Source: Bacteroidales bacterium
Lineage (GTDB): Bacteria; Bacteroidota; Bacteroidia; Bacteroidales; GCA-2748055
Reading direction: 5' to 3'
DNA: 64,000 nucleotides
Assembly: GCA_030589895.1 (NCBI GenBank)
Contig: JAUUZQ010000003.1
Coordinates: 1 to 64,000 of the forward strand
In this document: positions 41,088 to 50,665 of the stretch, piece after piece
Layout: each line of letters starts with the position of its first letter
Position numbering within the stretch: the first letter of the stretch is position 1
Program-made: the position numbers and the translations under genes
The notes under the pieces: model-generated
Seen by the model: the letters and a program-made list of their open reading frames with translations, nothing else
What the model was told of the DNA's origin: nothing
Database searches by the model: none

Positions 41088-41118
41088 GAAAAAAGCCACC
41101 CTCAATGAAGGCAGCTTT
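41088..41118 (-). terminator. Intrinsic terminator for the 41142-41960 gene
   Basis: Minus RNA AAAGCUGCC-UUCAUUGAG-GGUGGCUUUUUU: 9-bp stem including G-U pairs, U tract. Confidence 0.65.
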
Positions 41119-41141
41119 CTATTTTAAAATAAAATATAAAT

Positions 41142-41960
41142 CTATTCCTCCGGGCAATCCACATCCTGAAGCAGGCTATCCCAGCAATGCCATAGTGCAT
41201 CACCAAAATGATCTGTATTTTTAACCCTGCCGGCCGAATTGGTGGTGCTCCACTCAATATAAGTATACCCATCGCCAGTCATTACAGTATAATATGCGTC
41301 ATAGTCGTTTGCAGGATCTATTCCATAAGCAATATATGCCTGGTATAAATCATTATCCTGATCAATAACCGTATAACGTATATTTGCTGAATTAGCGTCA
41401 AAATCTTTGTTATATTCAATCTCCAGGAATGCTACAGGATTATACGGACTGTGATTCACCGACCATGTTGCCACTGAATGATCATAGCTGATGACTCCGG
41501 AAAACCATAAAAAATCAGTAAAATCATCCTCCCCGGATTTTGACAGGTACATCTCAATTGAGAAGGTTTCATTATCTATTCTGGTTCCAATTAATGATGC
41601 CTCATAAATAACACTATTCACAGGTACACTGTAACTCCACTCCCATGACTCATCCCCCAGATACATCGGAGTATGGTTGAAAGCCTCTGCATAAGCTGCT
41701 ATTGGAATGGCAACATTTATGACCAGAACCGATTGCCATATAAATATGGTGCCAAAGGAATATCCAAAATTGCCTTGTGAAACAATTGCTGATTTATTTC
41801 CAGCTCCAGCTGAGGGAAACAAATCCATGTCAATCTGAAGAGATTCTGTTGGCGGAAGATCCATTACCTTGGGTGAATTTTCACAGGAGGTAAATGTGAT
41901 TGCTAATCCCATCACTAAGACTAACAAATATGCTGCGGATTTAAAGAATTTCAATCTCAT
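41142..41960 (-). CDS. Hypothetical lipoprotein
   Basis: MRLKFFKSAAYLLVLVMGLAITFTSCENSPK lipobox; no domain recognised. Confidence 0.75.
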   Translation of the reverse strand: MRLKFFKSAAYLLVLVMGLAITFTSCENSPKVMDLPPTESLQIDMDLFPSAGAGNKSAIVSQGNFGYSFGTIFIWQSVLVINVAIPIAAYAEAFNHTPMYLGDESWEWSYSVPVNSVIYEASLIGTRIDNETFSIEMYLSKSGEDDFTDFLWFSGVISYDHSVATWSVNHSPYNPVAFLEIEYNKDFDANSANIRYTVIDQDNDLYQAYIAYGIDPANDYDAYYTVMTGDGYTYIEWSTTNSAGRVKNTDHFGDALWHCWDSLLQDVDCPEE

Positions 41961-42030
41961 AATTTTTAAATTTTATTGTGTGTGTTTTTCTTTTACGTTA
42001 ATATCTTCAAATCGTTACAATAATTCTGTT

Positions 42031-42291
42031 TTACCCGGCAAGTGCTTTAAGCTTTTTATGCAACTCTCTCAGATTTAAATCAGTACCCATTATAATCAAA
42101 TGCAAGTTTCCTCTGTAATCATCAAGCTTTTCCCACTCAATATCACCATGTACAAAATGTAGTGCATATCCCTGCATATCTGAATTGCAGAAAAACCCTT
42201 TCACCCTTATGAGTCCTTTTGAATTCATTGTAAGAAGATCTCTCAATGCTTCCGGTTCAACCTGAATGCCTAATTTAATTACTCCAGACAT
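42031..42291 (-). CDS. Orphan CobW C-terminal domain protein
   Basis: VIKLGIQVEPEALRDLL..NSKGLIRVKGFF...GYALHFVHGDIEWEKLDDYRGNLHLIIMGTDLNLRELHKKL. ORF-track start 42351 is TTG with in-frame TGA just upstream; ATG at 42291 proposed. Confidence 0.65.
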   Translation of the reverse strand: MSGVIKLGIQVEPEALRDLLTMNSKGLIRVKGFFCNSDMQGYALHFVHGDIEWEKLDDYRGNLHLIIMGTDLNLRELHKKLKALAG

Positions 42292-42418
42292 CACTGCTGG
42301 CCGTCCTTCGCTGTTAGGAGCTTTAATTATTTCGGATTGACTATGACTCAAATTTCATGCCATTTTCATGGGATTTACATGAAAAATATTTTTATAGTAT
42401 ATAAGAATGTTTTAGTAA

Positions 42419-42438
42419 GTTTCAGGCATGCCTGAAAC
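42419..42438. repeat. Perfect 20-bp palindrome GTTTCAGGCATGCCTGAAAC
   Basis: Read directly; intergenic. Confidence 0.95.
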
Positions 42439-42474
42439 ATGCCACAACAATAAGATTATGTTAGTGCTTTGATG

Positions 42475-44118
42475 TTACTGAACCATTACAGGTAAGCACG
42501 AATTTGCGCCATCTTTAAACATGAGATTCAAATAGTACACTCCCGGCTTAGCGGAAATTGAAATACTGTGGAAATTACCTTCACCGTCATTAACAAAGGG
42601 AATGTCTCTACCAAATAAATCATGCAGTTTCATTGAGCTGATTTTGATTTGTTCTCCGGATAAGCGAACATAAAATTCTCCATTGTTTGGATTCGGATAA
42701 ATACTGGCTTCATTCTCAGCTCTTTCTATCTCTATCCCAATTGGCCTGTCCACGAATACTACCATCAAAGCAGAGTCACAGGCGCCCGGATTGGCCTCCA
42801 TACAGACTTTATAGCCAATGGTATCATAAGCCTGATTAAATGTAGATTCCGGATAGTAAGTAATTGAATTATCAGTTTCCAAAGTGGCAGTGCCGTGAGC
42901 AGGTTGCTGGTTTATAGAAACATTTATGGCACCGGGTAAAATATCATTGTAAAGAACCAGGTAAGAAAATGATGAGCCCCCGTACATGGTAAGCAGATCA
43001 TTGAAGCACTCTGGTTGAACAAACTCTATATCTACACTAAACCCATAAATTGCAAATGCCATAATGTTACCTGATAAATCAGAAACACCATTGATCACCA
43101 ATGTATAATTACCATTTTCAATATCGGCAACAGCTAATTTAATCGCTTTCTGCTCTGCTGACAGAAATGTTGCACTTTCAACAACTACTTCTGAGCTTAT
43201 CTGATAATTACCTGCAAGTAGTGCACTTGCAGGATCAAGTGGCTCATTGAACCAGAGAACAAGCATATCAGTCGCATTAGCAGTTATGCTGTCAATCTCA
43301 GGCGGTAATTCATCAACAGAGCCCCCTTCATATAACAAAGCAACATATTCAGGATTATCAATAAAGGGATTCCGGTTTCCCTGCAGTACATATACGGCAT
43401 CATTCCTCTCCTCTTCCTTCGCACTAACCAGATCATCGTTATGCCATTGCATAAGCATCACTCTCGCCCATGGTTTAGGCTGTGCTCCATCGGTCATGCC
43501 ACTACCTATCCAACTATTGTCTTCCCCATAATACCTTGTAGCCATATAGAAATAAGTTCTGGCAAAATCTCCTTTGTATTCATCAATAGGCTCAAAAATA
43601 GTTCCTGTATAGCCTGCAACAGAACAAGAACCCAATTTTGACCCATTTAGTGATGTCCAGGAAGGTGAATTTGTTTCACCAAAGGGATAATTGCTCCGCT
43701 TACCGTTTACATAACCATCCGTAGGATAGAGATGAAAAAGATCAGTGTTCATTGGAGCTATATCTCCAAACCAGCTTTTTGGGAAAGAGTGCTCCCGATT
43801 ATAGCAACTCCCCTCACCTGAATAATTCCCACATTGGTCGGAAACAAAGGTATAGACATAAGGCTCTTCACCATCCGGATTGTCTGAGTACATATCCCAA
43901 ACAGTTCCATCGGCTTTATCATCTGTTGTTTTAAAAGCCGTCCAGAGGGAAGCATAACTCTGAATTGTATGGTTATCAATAATATCGTGAAGCGCCTGCT
44001 GGAGCTCCTCCCCTGATTTACCGGAAGCCGTATTATAATAGTTTGCAGGCTGTGCCAAGGTAATGGCAATAGCAAGCTGACAAATAAATATGCTTAGAAT
44101 TATTCTCTTCACTATCAT
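42475..44118 (-). CDS. Secreted endonuclease I family nuclease with T9SS type A sorting domain
   Basis: CYNREHSFPKSWFGD...MNTDLFHLYPTDGYVNGKRSNYPFGE; Ig-like region; C-terminal SIYPNPNNGEFYVRL...PGVYYLNLMF. Confidence 0.88.
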   Translation of the reverse strand: MIVKRIILSIFICQLAIAITLAQPANYYNTASGKSGEELQQALHDIIDNHTIQSYASLWTAFKTTDDKADGTVWDMYSDNPDGEEPYVYTFVSDQCGNYSGEGSCYNREHSFPKSWFGDIAPMNTDLFHLYPTDGYVNGKRSNYPFGETNSPSWTSLNGSKLGSCSVAGYTGTIFEPIDEYKGDFARTYFYMATRYYGEDNSWIGSGMTDGAQPKPWARVMLMQWHNDDLVSAKEEERNDAVYVLQGNRNPFIDNPEYVALLYEGGSVDELPPEIDSITANATDMLVLWFNEPLDPASALLAGNYQISSEVVVESATFLSAEQKAIKLAVADIENGNYTLVINGVSDLSGNIMAFAIYGFSVDIEFVQPECFNDLLTMYGGSSFSYLVLYNDILPGAINVSINQQPAHGTATLETDNSITYYPESTFNQAYDTIGYKVCMEANPGACDSALMVVFVDRPIGIEIERAENEASIYPNPNNGEFYVRLSGEQIKISSMKLHDLFGRDIPFVNDGEGNFHSISISAKPGVYYLNLMFKDGANSCLPVMVQ

Positions 44119-44142
44119 CCCCTCCGATTTACTGAATCACGA

Positions 44143-46626
44143 CTATTCAATCGCAATTTTTCTGAAAACGTGCTGTCCATCACTCATCTCAATATTCAGA
44201 TAGTAAATTCCCACTGATAAGTCACTTATGTTAATTGAACTGTTCTCCTGATTTATATTATCTCCCCTGTAAACTACTCTTCCAGATTGATCGATCAACT
44301 CCAAATCCTGTATTCTCAAATCAGAATCAACTGAAATATATACCAGCTCCCTCGCTGGATTAGGATAAACATTAACCAAATTCTCTATATCAAAGGAATG
44401 AACTCCAATCGGCCTATTCACATATATCACCATCAATGCAGAATCGCATATACCCGGACTATCGGCCATACATACCTTGTATCCAACAGTATCTATATCC
44501 AGATTGAATGTAGTATTTGGATAATAAGTTATCGTTTGGTCTGTTTCCACCTCCGCAGAACCGTTACTTGGCTGCTGATTAATAGTAACTATAACATCCC
44601 CAGGCAGATTGTCGTTAAACAGCACGTCGTACCTGAATGAAGATCCACCATACATAGTTAAGAATTCATTTTCACATTCAGGCTTTGGCACAACCAGTTG
44701 TCCATGTGAAAATCGCACCACAAAATCCTGGTAATAAGCATTGGCAACTCCCTGGTCGTGAATAATCAGTGTATTTTCATCATTCCTGAACTGGGCTGAG
44801 GAACTCCAGTTATGTGAACCGGTAAGCAATACAGGATCGGAATCAGGAAATCCCTGATCTACGATCATATATTTGTGGTGCATAATACCAGCCTCACCTG
44901 CTACCCTGATATCTTCACCAAGGCTCGCTTTTAAGGTATTAACTATAGGTTCGCCATACGAATCAAAGTCATTGATAAGAACTTTTGCATCAACACCAGC
45001 ATCATTTTTATCAGCAATATCATAGCCTATATCTGTCTTTGTGATCAACATTGTAGCAATGAATAATTGATGATCAGCACTCTCGATTGTATTGCGAATT
45101 TTTGTATGCGTTCCATCTGAGGGACTAAAATAACACTCCACATCTTTACCATTAATAATAAAATGATGTGGGGTATTATCTTTCTTATCTGGCCCAAATT
45201 TTGAATTTCCGGCATCTGGTTGTGCAGCATTGGTTCCAAACATTTCATTGAATTCAAGCTGGAATGCAATGGCAAGACTCTTATCCTGAATAATGATAAC
45301 ATTATTAGGATCCCTATTGATCTGTCCATCTGTAAAATTCGTAGCACCTGTCCAGACAAACGGAAGATCCGGGTCAGAGGCATTCGCATCAAACACAACA
45401 AATTTATTGTGCATGATTCCATATAATGGATACTCTGACTTAGGACTGGCAATTTTGCCAATAGCTCCAGTCAAAGTTGTTACACCAAGGTTAGCAGTAT
45501 TGCTATCATAGATAAACCTGACAATTACACCTCTGGTATGTGCAGCATTTAGCGCATCAGTAATATTTGAAATTCCATAATTATTAAAATTATAGATAGT
45601 GAAATCAATAGACTCTGTTGCACGATCGATATACTTTATAAGGGTATCATCAATGGCATGATCAAGAAATTCCGCTTCCAATAATCCAAGTGAAACAGAT
45701 GGATCAACTGTAGAATTAAAATAAGCTTTCATGTCGCCACTCGATTCAGACTGTGTGATATAAACCTGAACCGCAGATTTGGCTGTATCTTCGCCTGATA
45801 CTGAAAAAGGTTGTATGTAAATCAGTTCTGATGCTTGTAATCCTGTCAACTCAAGCGTATGAGATGTTGATTCTCCTGATACAAAAAGATCTGTTCCCTC
45901 CATTGCAGGAGTATTCCCAATAAATGCTTCAGTGGAGCCAGCCACATCTGTGGTCCAATCAAGGGTAAATCCAGTTTTCGACAAGTTGCTAAGTACTGCC
46001 AGGCTAGTAAGATTAATAATGCTTGATGAGAGAATGTCAAATTGATCGCGCGGCAATAGCTGATAGGTATCACTATAAGCCCCAAGTGGCCCAATAAGAG
46101 TAACTTCATTGGTAGGAATGACAGTTCCAATTAAGGGTGAGCTGGAAGAGTTAATATAAATCTGTCCAGCCTCATCACCTGAAGTATAAGTATATGATTT
46201 TCTCTCAAAACTTCCAGAGGCATCAAAATTCACATTCTCAATTCGCACCAACATACCTTCGTATTGCTCTGCCTGCTGTGATGGTGTCAATACAACTGCT
46301 GCTGGCAATGCATTTCCAGTTGAGTTTACTGTAAAAGAGGTCACAGGATCCATCTCAAGCAATGTGTTGTACTCCTTTAGAAGCCCTGTAATTGTAATCT
46401 CGTCTCCCCTGTTAACATCTGCAAGAGTTGATGAATAGGCTGCAAATCCGGCAGTTGCATCCTGTATATATCTGATAGGACCCAGTTCATCACCATTGAT
46501 TACTATTCCGGTAACAGTTACTGTTGCTCCAGCTCCTGCAGCCCTGGCTTCAGCGATGGTCATCTGTGCATTTAAAGATATCCAGCCAGCCAGAAGCATT
46601 ATTGTAAAAAATATACTCTTCTTCAT
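44143..46626 (-). CDS. Secreted phospholipase D-like (two HKD motifs) protein with N-terminal OB-fold-like region and T9SS sorting domain
   Basis: HNKFVVFD...TGATNFTDGQINRDPNNV and HHKYMIVDQ...LLTGSHNWSSSAQFRNDEN; C-terminal NVYPNPARELVYISVD. Confidence 0.87.
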   Translation of the reverse strand: MKKSIFFTIMLLAGWISLNAQMTIAEARAAGAGATVTVTGIVINGDELGPIRYIQDATAGFAAYSSTLADVNRGDEITITGLLKEYNTLLEMDPVTSFTVNSTGNALPAAVVLTPSQQAEQYEGMLVRIENVNFDASGSFERKSYTYTSGDEAGQIYINSSSSPLIGTVIPTNEVTLIGPLGAYSDTYQLLPRDQFDILSSSIINLTSLAVLSNLSKTGFTLDWTTDVAGSTEAFIGNTPAMEGTDLFVSGESTSHTLELTGLQASELIYIQPFSVSGEDTAKSAVQVYITQSESSGDMKAYFNSTVDPSVSLGLLEAEFLDHAIDDTLIKYIDRATESIDFTIYNFNNYGISNITDALNAAHTRGVIVRFIYDSNTANLGVTTLTGAIGKIASPKSEYPLYGIMHNKFVVFDANASDPDLPFVWTGATNFTDGQINRDPNNVIIIQDKSLAIAFQLEFNEMFGTNAAQPDAGNSKFGPDKKDNTPHHFIINGKDVECYFSPSDGTHTKIRNTIESADHQLFIATMLITKTDIGYDIADKNDAGVDAKVLINDFDSYGEPIVNTLKASLGEDIRVAGEAGIMHHKYMIVDQGFPDSDPVLLTGSHNWSSSAQFRNDENTLIIHDQGVANAYYQDFVVRFSHGQLVVPKPECENEFLTMYGGSSFRYDVLFNDNLPGDVIVTINQQPSNGSAEVETDQTITYYPNTTFNLDIDTVGYKVCMADSPGICDSALMVIYVNRPIGVHSFDIENLVNVYPNPARELVYISVDSDLRIQDLELIDQSGRVVYRGDNINQENSSINISDLSVGIYYLNIEMSDGQHVFRKIAIE

Positions 46627-46637
46627 TCTAATTTATT

Positions 46638-49403
46638 TTAAAAAGTTACACGCAGGGAAGTTGTAAATCTTCTTCCCATTCCAAAAAATACTGTAGCCGA
46701 TTTTGCATCAAAATCCTGAAACTCTGAATAAGGACCATAAGAGTCATTATTAGTTGCATCCCAAATATATGTTGTATTAAACACGTTTAGCATTGAGAAT
46801 CTAAGGCTAAATCCAGTCTGTTCAAAAGACTTAAATCTAAAACTGTATCCTGTATGAATATCGAACAGATTGAAATCAGGAATGATCCATGAATCATGTA
46901 CATTGCCTTCATCATCTGTAGTCGCTTCAGGAGTAAAACTTGAATAATATTTCCCGAAGAAAGTCTGACGTACATTGATATAAAATCCTTTAAAAGGCTG
47001 ATACCTAAGACTTGATCCTAATTGAGTCTGTGCTGCATCTCCCACATGAATACCACGTGCATCAAAATCCAGCACTTTATTCACTGCAGGAAAGCTACCC
47101 TCATTCAGATAGAACTGAAGATTCTCAACATATGAATCCCAAATCCAGTCACCTAAAGAAACAGTCGCCTGAAAATCAAGATTGTGTCTTATTTTATAAA
47201 TAAAATCCAATTCTACTCCCATATGTCTTGCATCCATTCCGGGAATATCTGCATACACTGGCTTTCCATTGTTTGAATCCGGGTCACCCTCAACATATCC
47301 AGGGTCTCCGGGGAGTAGATCATATACTGAATAAACCCTGTTTGTTGGCTTATTTTCCCAGCGGGTATAATATGCATTCATGAAAAGGGAAAAACGTGGC
47401 GTAGCGTAATTATATCCTAATTCAATAGCTTTAATAAGTTCATTATCCTGCTCTTCAGCAAAATTTACAGTATAACCCTGATAAAAGTATTTATAGGCCC
47501 TCACCCTTGAAAGATAGCCAAGGTTTAGGAATAGATTAGATCTCTCGGTGAGATTATAGTTAGCCCCACCTTTGATAGTAGCTCCCTGCTTATATTTCCA
47601 ACCGGATTCAGCTTCATGGAAGTAATCAATCCTGTTATAGCCACTCACTGCAGTGGTCAAATTTATAAAAGCAGATAGTCTGTTTTGGGAATATTCAAGC
47701 TGTCCAAACAATCCTCCCCATCGAACCAAACCATCATTAAAATAGTCGATGGTATCACCCACGTATTTCATGGCTGCTTGCGGATTTGTAACATAATCGG
47801 GTCGCTGATCTGTGCTCGAAATGGCATAATCACCTCCCAACAGATCAGTTATAGTAGTAAAATGAATCCCCTTATAAGATCGTAAATCTACACCCCCGCT
47901 AATATCTACATTTTGATTGAGTTTGAAATTTACTTTTGTTAGCAGACCATACCAGTAGTGCTCATTATGAGCCCGCGTCATGTAATTACTTGCATAAGTT
48001 AATGAATCGTCGTACTGTGGAGCAATTGGCTTAACATTGAATGGTGGTTGCTCTTTCCAATTGGCTTCATAAACACTCTGCCAATCAATCTGTCCGTACT
48101 TAGGGTCAGAAGGATCCTGGAATAAATTTGGATCTTTCATGCTATGTGCCGGTCTGTCGCCTCCCCCTTTACCAACAGAAAGATAGATATTATTTGATAC
48201 CGTTAAACGATCAGATACAGTCCAGAAATCCCGTACTGTAAACTGTGGTTTGTGGTATTGATTGTTTCGTTCAGAGAGATGTTCTTCGACGGCATCAGGA
48301 TTATCCTTATTTCTTACAAACGTACCCCAATGCTGGTTATATCCTACTCCGGCACCATAAATATTATACTGATCATTTGCTGCCCTGAGCTCACCAAGAT
48401 CAATATCCAGATTTTGGGCATATGCAGTATCATATGCTGAGATTGGTCTCTTATAAGAACGATGATCATGCGTCTGTGGTGCACCCATTGCGGTAACCGT
48501 AATGAGGTGATTTTTCATTCTCTTGTCCACTTTTGCATAATAAAACCACCCTTCAGAAAATGTATTGTCTACCCAGCCGTTACCACGTTTATATGAACCG
48601 GCAAGAGTAAGCCCCCAGCCATTGGCAAGTTTTCCACTGGTGTACCCGAATGAGGAAGTCAATTTACCCTGGCTATCGACAGACTGTTTTATCGAGGTCT
48701 GTTTTTTATTCTCAATGCCTTTTGTAAGGATATTAATTGTTCCTCCAACGGAAGGAAGTGCGAGTTGTGAAGCACCCAGTCCACGCTGCACCTGCATGGT
48801 ACGTGTAACAGCCTCAAGACCAAACCAATTTGACCAATATACCCAACCATTCTCCATATCATTCACAGGTATTCCATCAATCATTACAGCCAGATTTGTC
48901 TGGTCGAATCCCCTGATGGTAATTCTTGCATCCCCATCGCCACCACCCTGCTGTGTTGCATAAACACCGGGGGTAGTATTCAGGATCATTGGAAGGTCCT
49001 GACCTGCCAGTTCTTCCTGAATTTTTGCCGGGCTCACATTGGTGAAAGCCACAGGAGTTTCCCTCGAGATGGCCATATCTGCTACAATCACAACTTCATC
49101 AATGGTCATGGATGTCATTTCAACATCCAGCATAACAGGCTTTCTTTCCAGGGATATGTGTTTGACTTCAGCCAGGTAACCAACATAAGAGATATTCAGG
49201 GTATATTCACCCGGAGGCAATTTTAGTGCAAACTGACCATTATAATCCGTGACCGTCCCCATTGAGGGTCCATAGACAATATTTGCTCCAATCAGAGTTT
49301 CACCTGTTTGAGCATCACGAACGACTCCTGTAATTGTCGAACTCTGACTAAACAGCGAAACTGTCAGGCATGACATAAATAAAACAATAAGAAATTTTTT
49401 CAT
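46638..49403 (-). CDS. TonB-dependent receptor with N-terminal carboxypeptidase-regulatory-like domain
   Basis: SSTITGVVRDAQTGETLIGANIVY...; plug RITIRGFDQTNLAVMIDGIPVND...VGGTINILTKG; long beta-barrel. Confidence 0.92.
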   Translation of the reverse strand: MKKFLIVLFMSCLTVSLFSQSSTITGVVRDAQTGETLIGANIVYGPSMGTVTDYNGQFALKLPPGEYTLNISYVGYLAEVKHISLERKPVMLDVEMTSMTIDEVVIVADMAISRETPVAFTNVSPAKIQEELAGQDLPMILNTTPGVYATQQGGGDGDARITIRGFDQTNLAVMIDGIPVNDMENGWVYWSNWFGLEAVTRTMQVQRGLGASQLALPSVGGTINILTKGIENKKQTSIKQSVDSQGKLTSSFGYTSGKLANGWGLTLAGSYKRGNGWVDNTFSEGWFYYAKVDKRMKNHLITVTAMGAPQTHDHRSYKRPISAYDTAYAQNLDIDLGELRAANDQYNIYGAGVGYNQHWGTFVRNKDNPDAVEEHLSERNNQYHKPQFTVRDFWTVSDRLTVSNNIYLSVGKGGGDRPAHSMKDPNLFQDPSDPKYGQIDWQSVYEANWKEQPPFNVKPIAPQYDDSLTYASNYMTRAHNEHYWYGLLTKVNFKLNQNVDISGGVDLRSYKGIHFTTITDLLGGDYAISSTDQRPDYVTNPQAAMKYVGDTIDYFNDGLVRWGGLFGQLEYSQNRLSAFINLTTAVSGYNRIDYFHEAESGWKYKQGATIKGGANYNLTERSNLFLNLGYLSRVRAYKYFYQGYTVNFAEEQDNELIKAIELGYNYATPRFSLFMNAYYTRWENKPTNRVYSVYDLLPGDPGYVEGDPDSNNGKPVYADIPGMDARHMGVELDFIYKIRHNLDFQATVSLGDWIWDSYVENLQFYLNEGSFPAVNKVLDFDARGIHVGDAAQTQLGSSLRYQPFKGFYINVRQTFFGKYYSSFTPEATTDDEGNVHDSWIIPDFNLFDIHTGYSFRFKSFEQTGFSLRFSMLNVFNTTYIWDATNNDSYGPYSEFQDFDAKSATVFFGMGRRFTTSLRVTF

Positions 49404-49483
49404 CTATAATAAGTTTTAACCATCACATATAGAATGAAATAGTAACAAATCCTACTGTGACACCATCTGAAGAATAAGAAATT

Positions 49484-50533
49484 TTACTGCTTCACCAATT
49501 TCCTGGTAATAAAATTGTTTCCGCTACGTGCTCTGATCAAGTATATACCCTGATCAAAATCATCCATATTTATCATTTTCTCCCGGATACCCTTTAGTTC
49601 TGTTAGGGATAAAATAATTTTACCCGAAAGATCCATTACCTGAAGATCATCAATTCCTTCATTAGAAGATATTGTTACATATCCATCAGCAGGATTAGGA
49701 TAGACACTTAATGATGGTCCTGCCACTCCCAGTTCGATAGCTGTTGCAAATTCACAATCGCAATAATGAGCATTCAGCGAATCCCATTGATCAACACCAC
49801 CGGGAACTGTATCCCACTCAGTTGTAACAACAAATTCCAAAGTAGGCATAGTCTCAACAGTAATGCCTTTTTTCACGCCCGGTTTTCTTACCAACGAATG
49901 ATTGGAAGTCCATGGAAGCCAATAATATGTCGCCGGAACAATATAATTTGAAATATATACACTATCCTGACCTATAATTAAATCACCATCATATATATTT
50001 TTATACACCCACACATCTGTAAATGATGCCCAACCTTGTCCGTCTGAGGGCATTCCTCCTCCAACAATTCCAAACAAGTCTACCACCTTAAAATCTGCAT
50101 CAGTTCCAGTGTTCCCTATCTTTTTAAACAGGGCAATTGCATCATTTCCATTCATATATGTCGGGGCCGGATAATCATGGTCCAGCTGTTGTGCTTTTGC
50201 TCTTAAATTTGGATCTGAAGCAGGGGATGTATCCGTACTGGTAGTCTGTCCATTTACCAAAAAATGTGTTGAATAAGGCTGTATGAAACCTTGTAATTGG
50301 GTTATTCCTCCAGCAGTATATGTGTTACTCCCATTGCTATATCTGGCAACATGATAATCTCCCAGATTTATAATCTCAGAAGTGGGATTGTATATCTCCA
50401 CCCCTTTATTATTTCCACTTCCTTCGAGATATTCTGAAATGAATAACTCGGAACAATCCTGCGCTGAGACTACTGAAAACAAGGTCAGAAATCCCAACAT
50501 AATAAATAAATTTCTTCGCATTCTTATGTTCAT
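49484..50533 (-). CDS. Lamin-tail-domain protein with T9SS type A sorting domain
   Basis: CSELFISEYLEGSGNNKGVEIYNPTSEIINLGDYHVARYSNG...; C-terminal SVYPNPADGYVTISS...GIYLIRARSGN. Start could also be 50578. Confidence 0.85.
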   Translation of the reverse strand: MNIRMRRNLFIMLGFLTLFSVVSAQDCSELFISEYLEGSGNNKGVEIYNPTSEIINLGDYHVARYSNGSNTYTAGGITQLQGFIQPYSTHFLVNGQTTSTDTSPASDPNLRAKAQQLDHDYPAPTYMNGNDAIALFKKIGNTGTDADFKVVDLFGIVGGGMPSDGQGWASFTDVWVYKNIYDGDLIIGQDSVYISNYIVPATYYWLPWTSNHSLVRKPGVKKGITVETMPTLEFVVTTEWDTVPGGVDQWDSLNAHYCDCEFATAIELGVAGPSLSVYPNPADGYVTISSNEGIDDLQVMDLSGKIILSLTELKGIREKMINMDDFDQGIYLIRARSGNNFITRKLVKQ

Positions 50534-50665
50534 TATTAAATTCTTCGATACAAATGAAATCGGAAAAGAAAGATTCATCTTCTCCTATAAACAAATAATA
50601 TCAGATAAAAAACCAGAACGACATTCTAAGATATCGTTCTGGTATTAATTATTCAATATTTAAGT

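Noticed and set aside
42419-42438. Palindrome as an intrinsic terminator of the endonuclease gene
   Set aside because: No T tract follows on either strand and there is no loop; regulatory dyad considered more likely.
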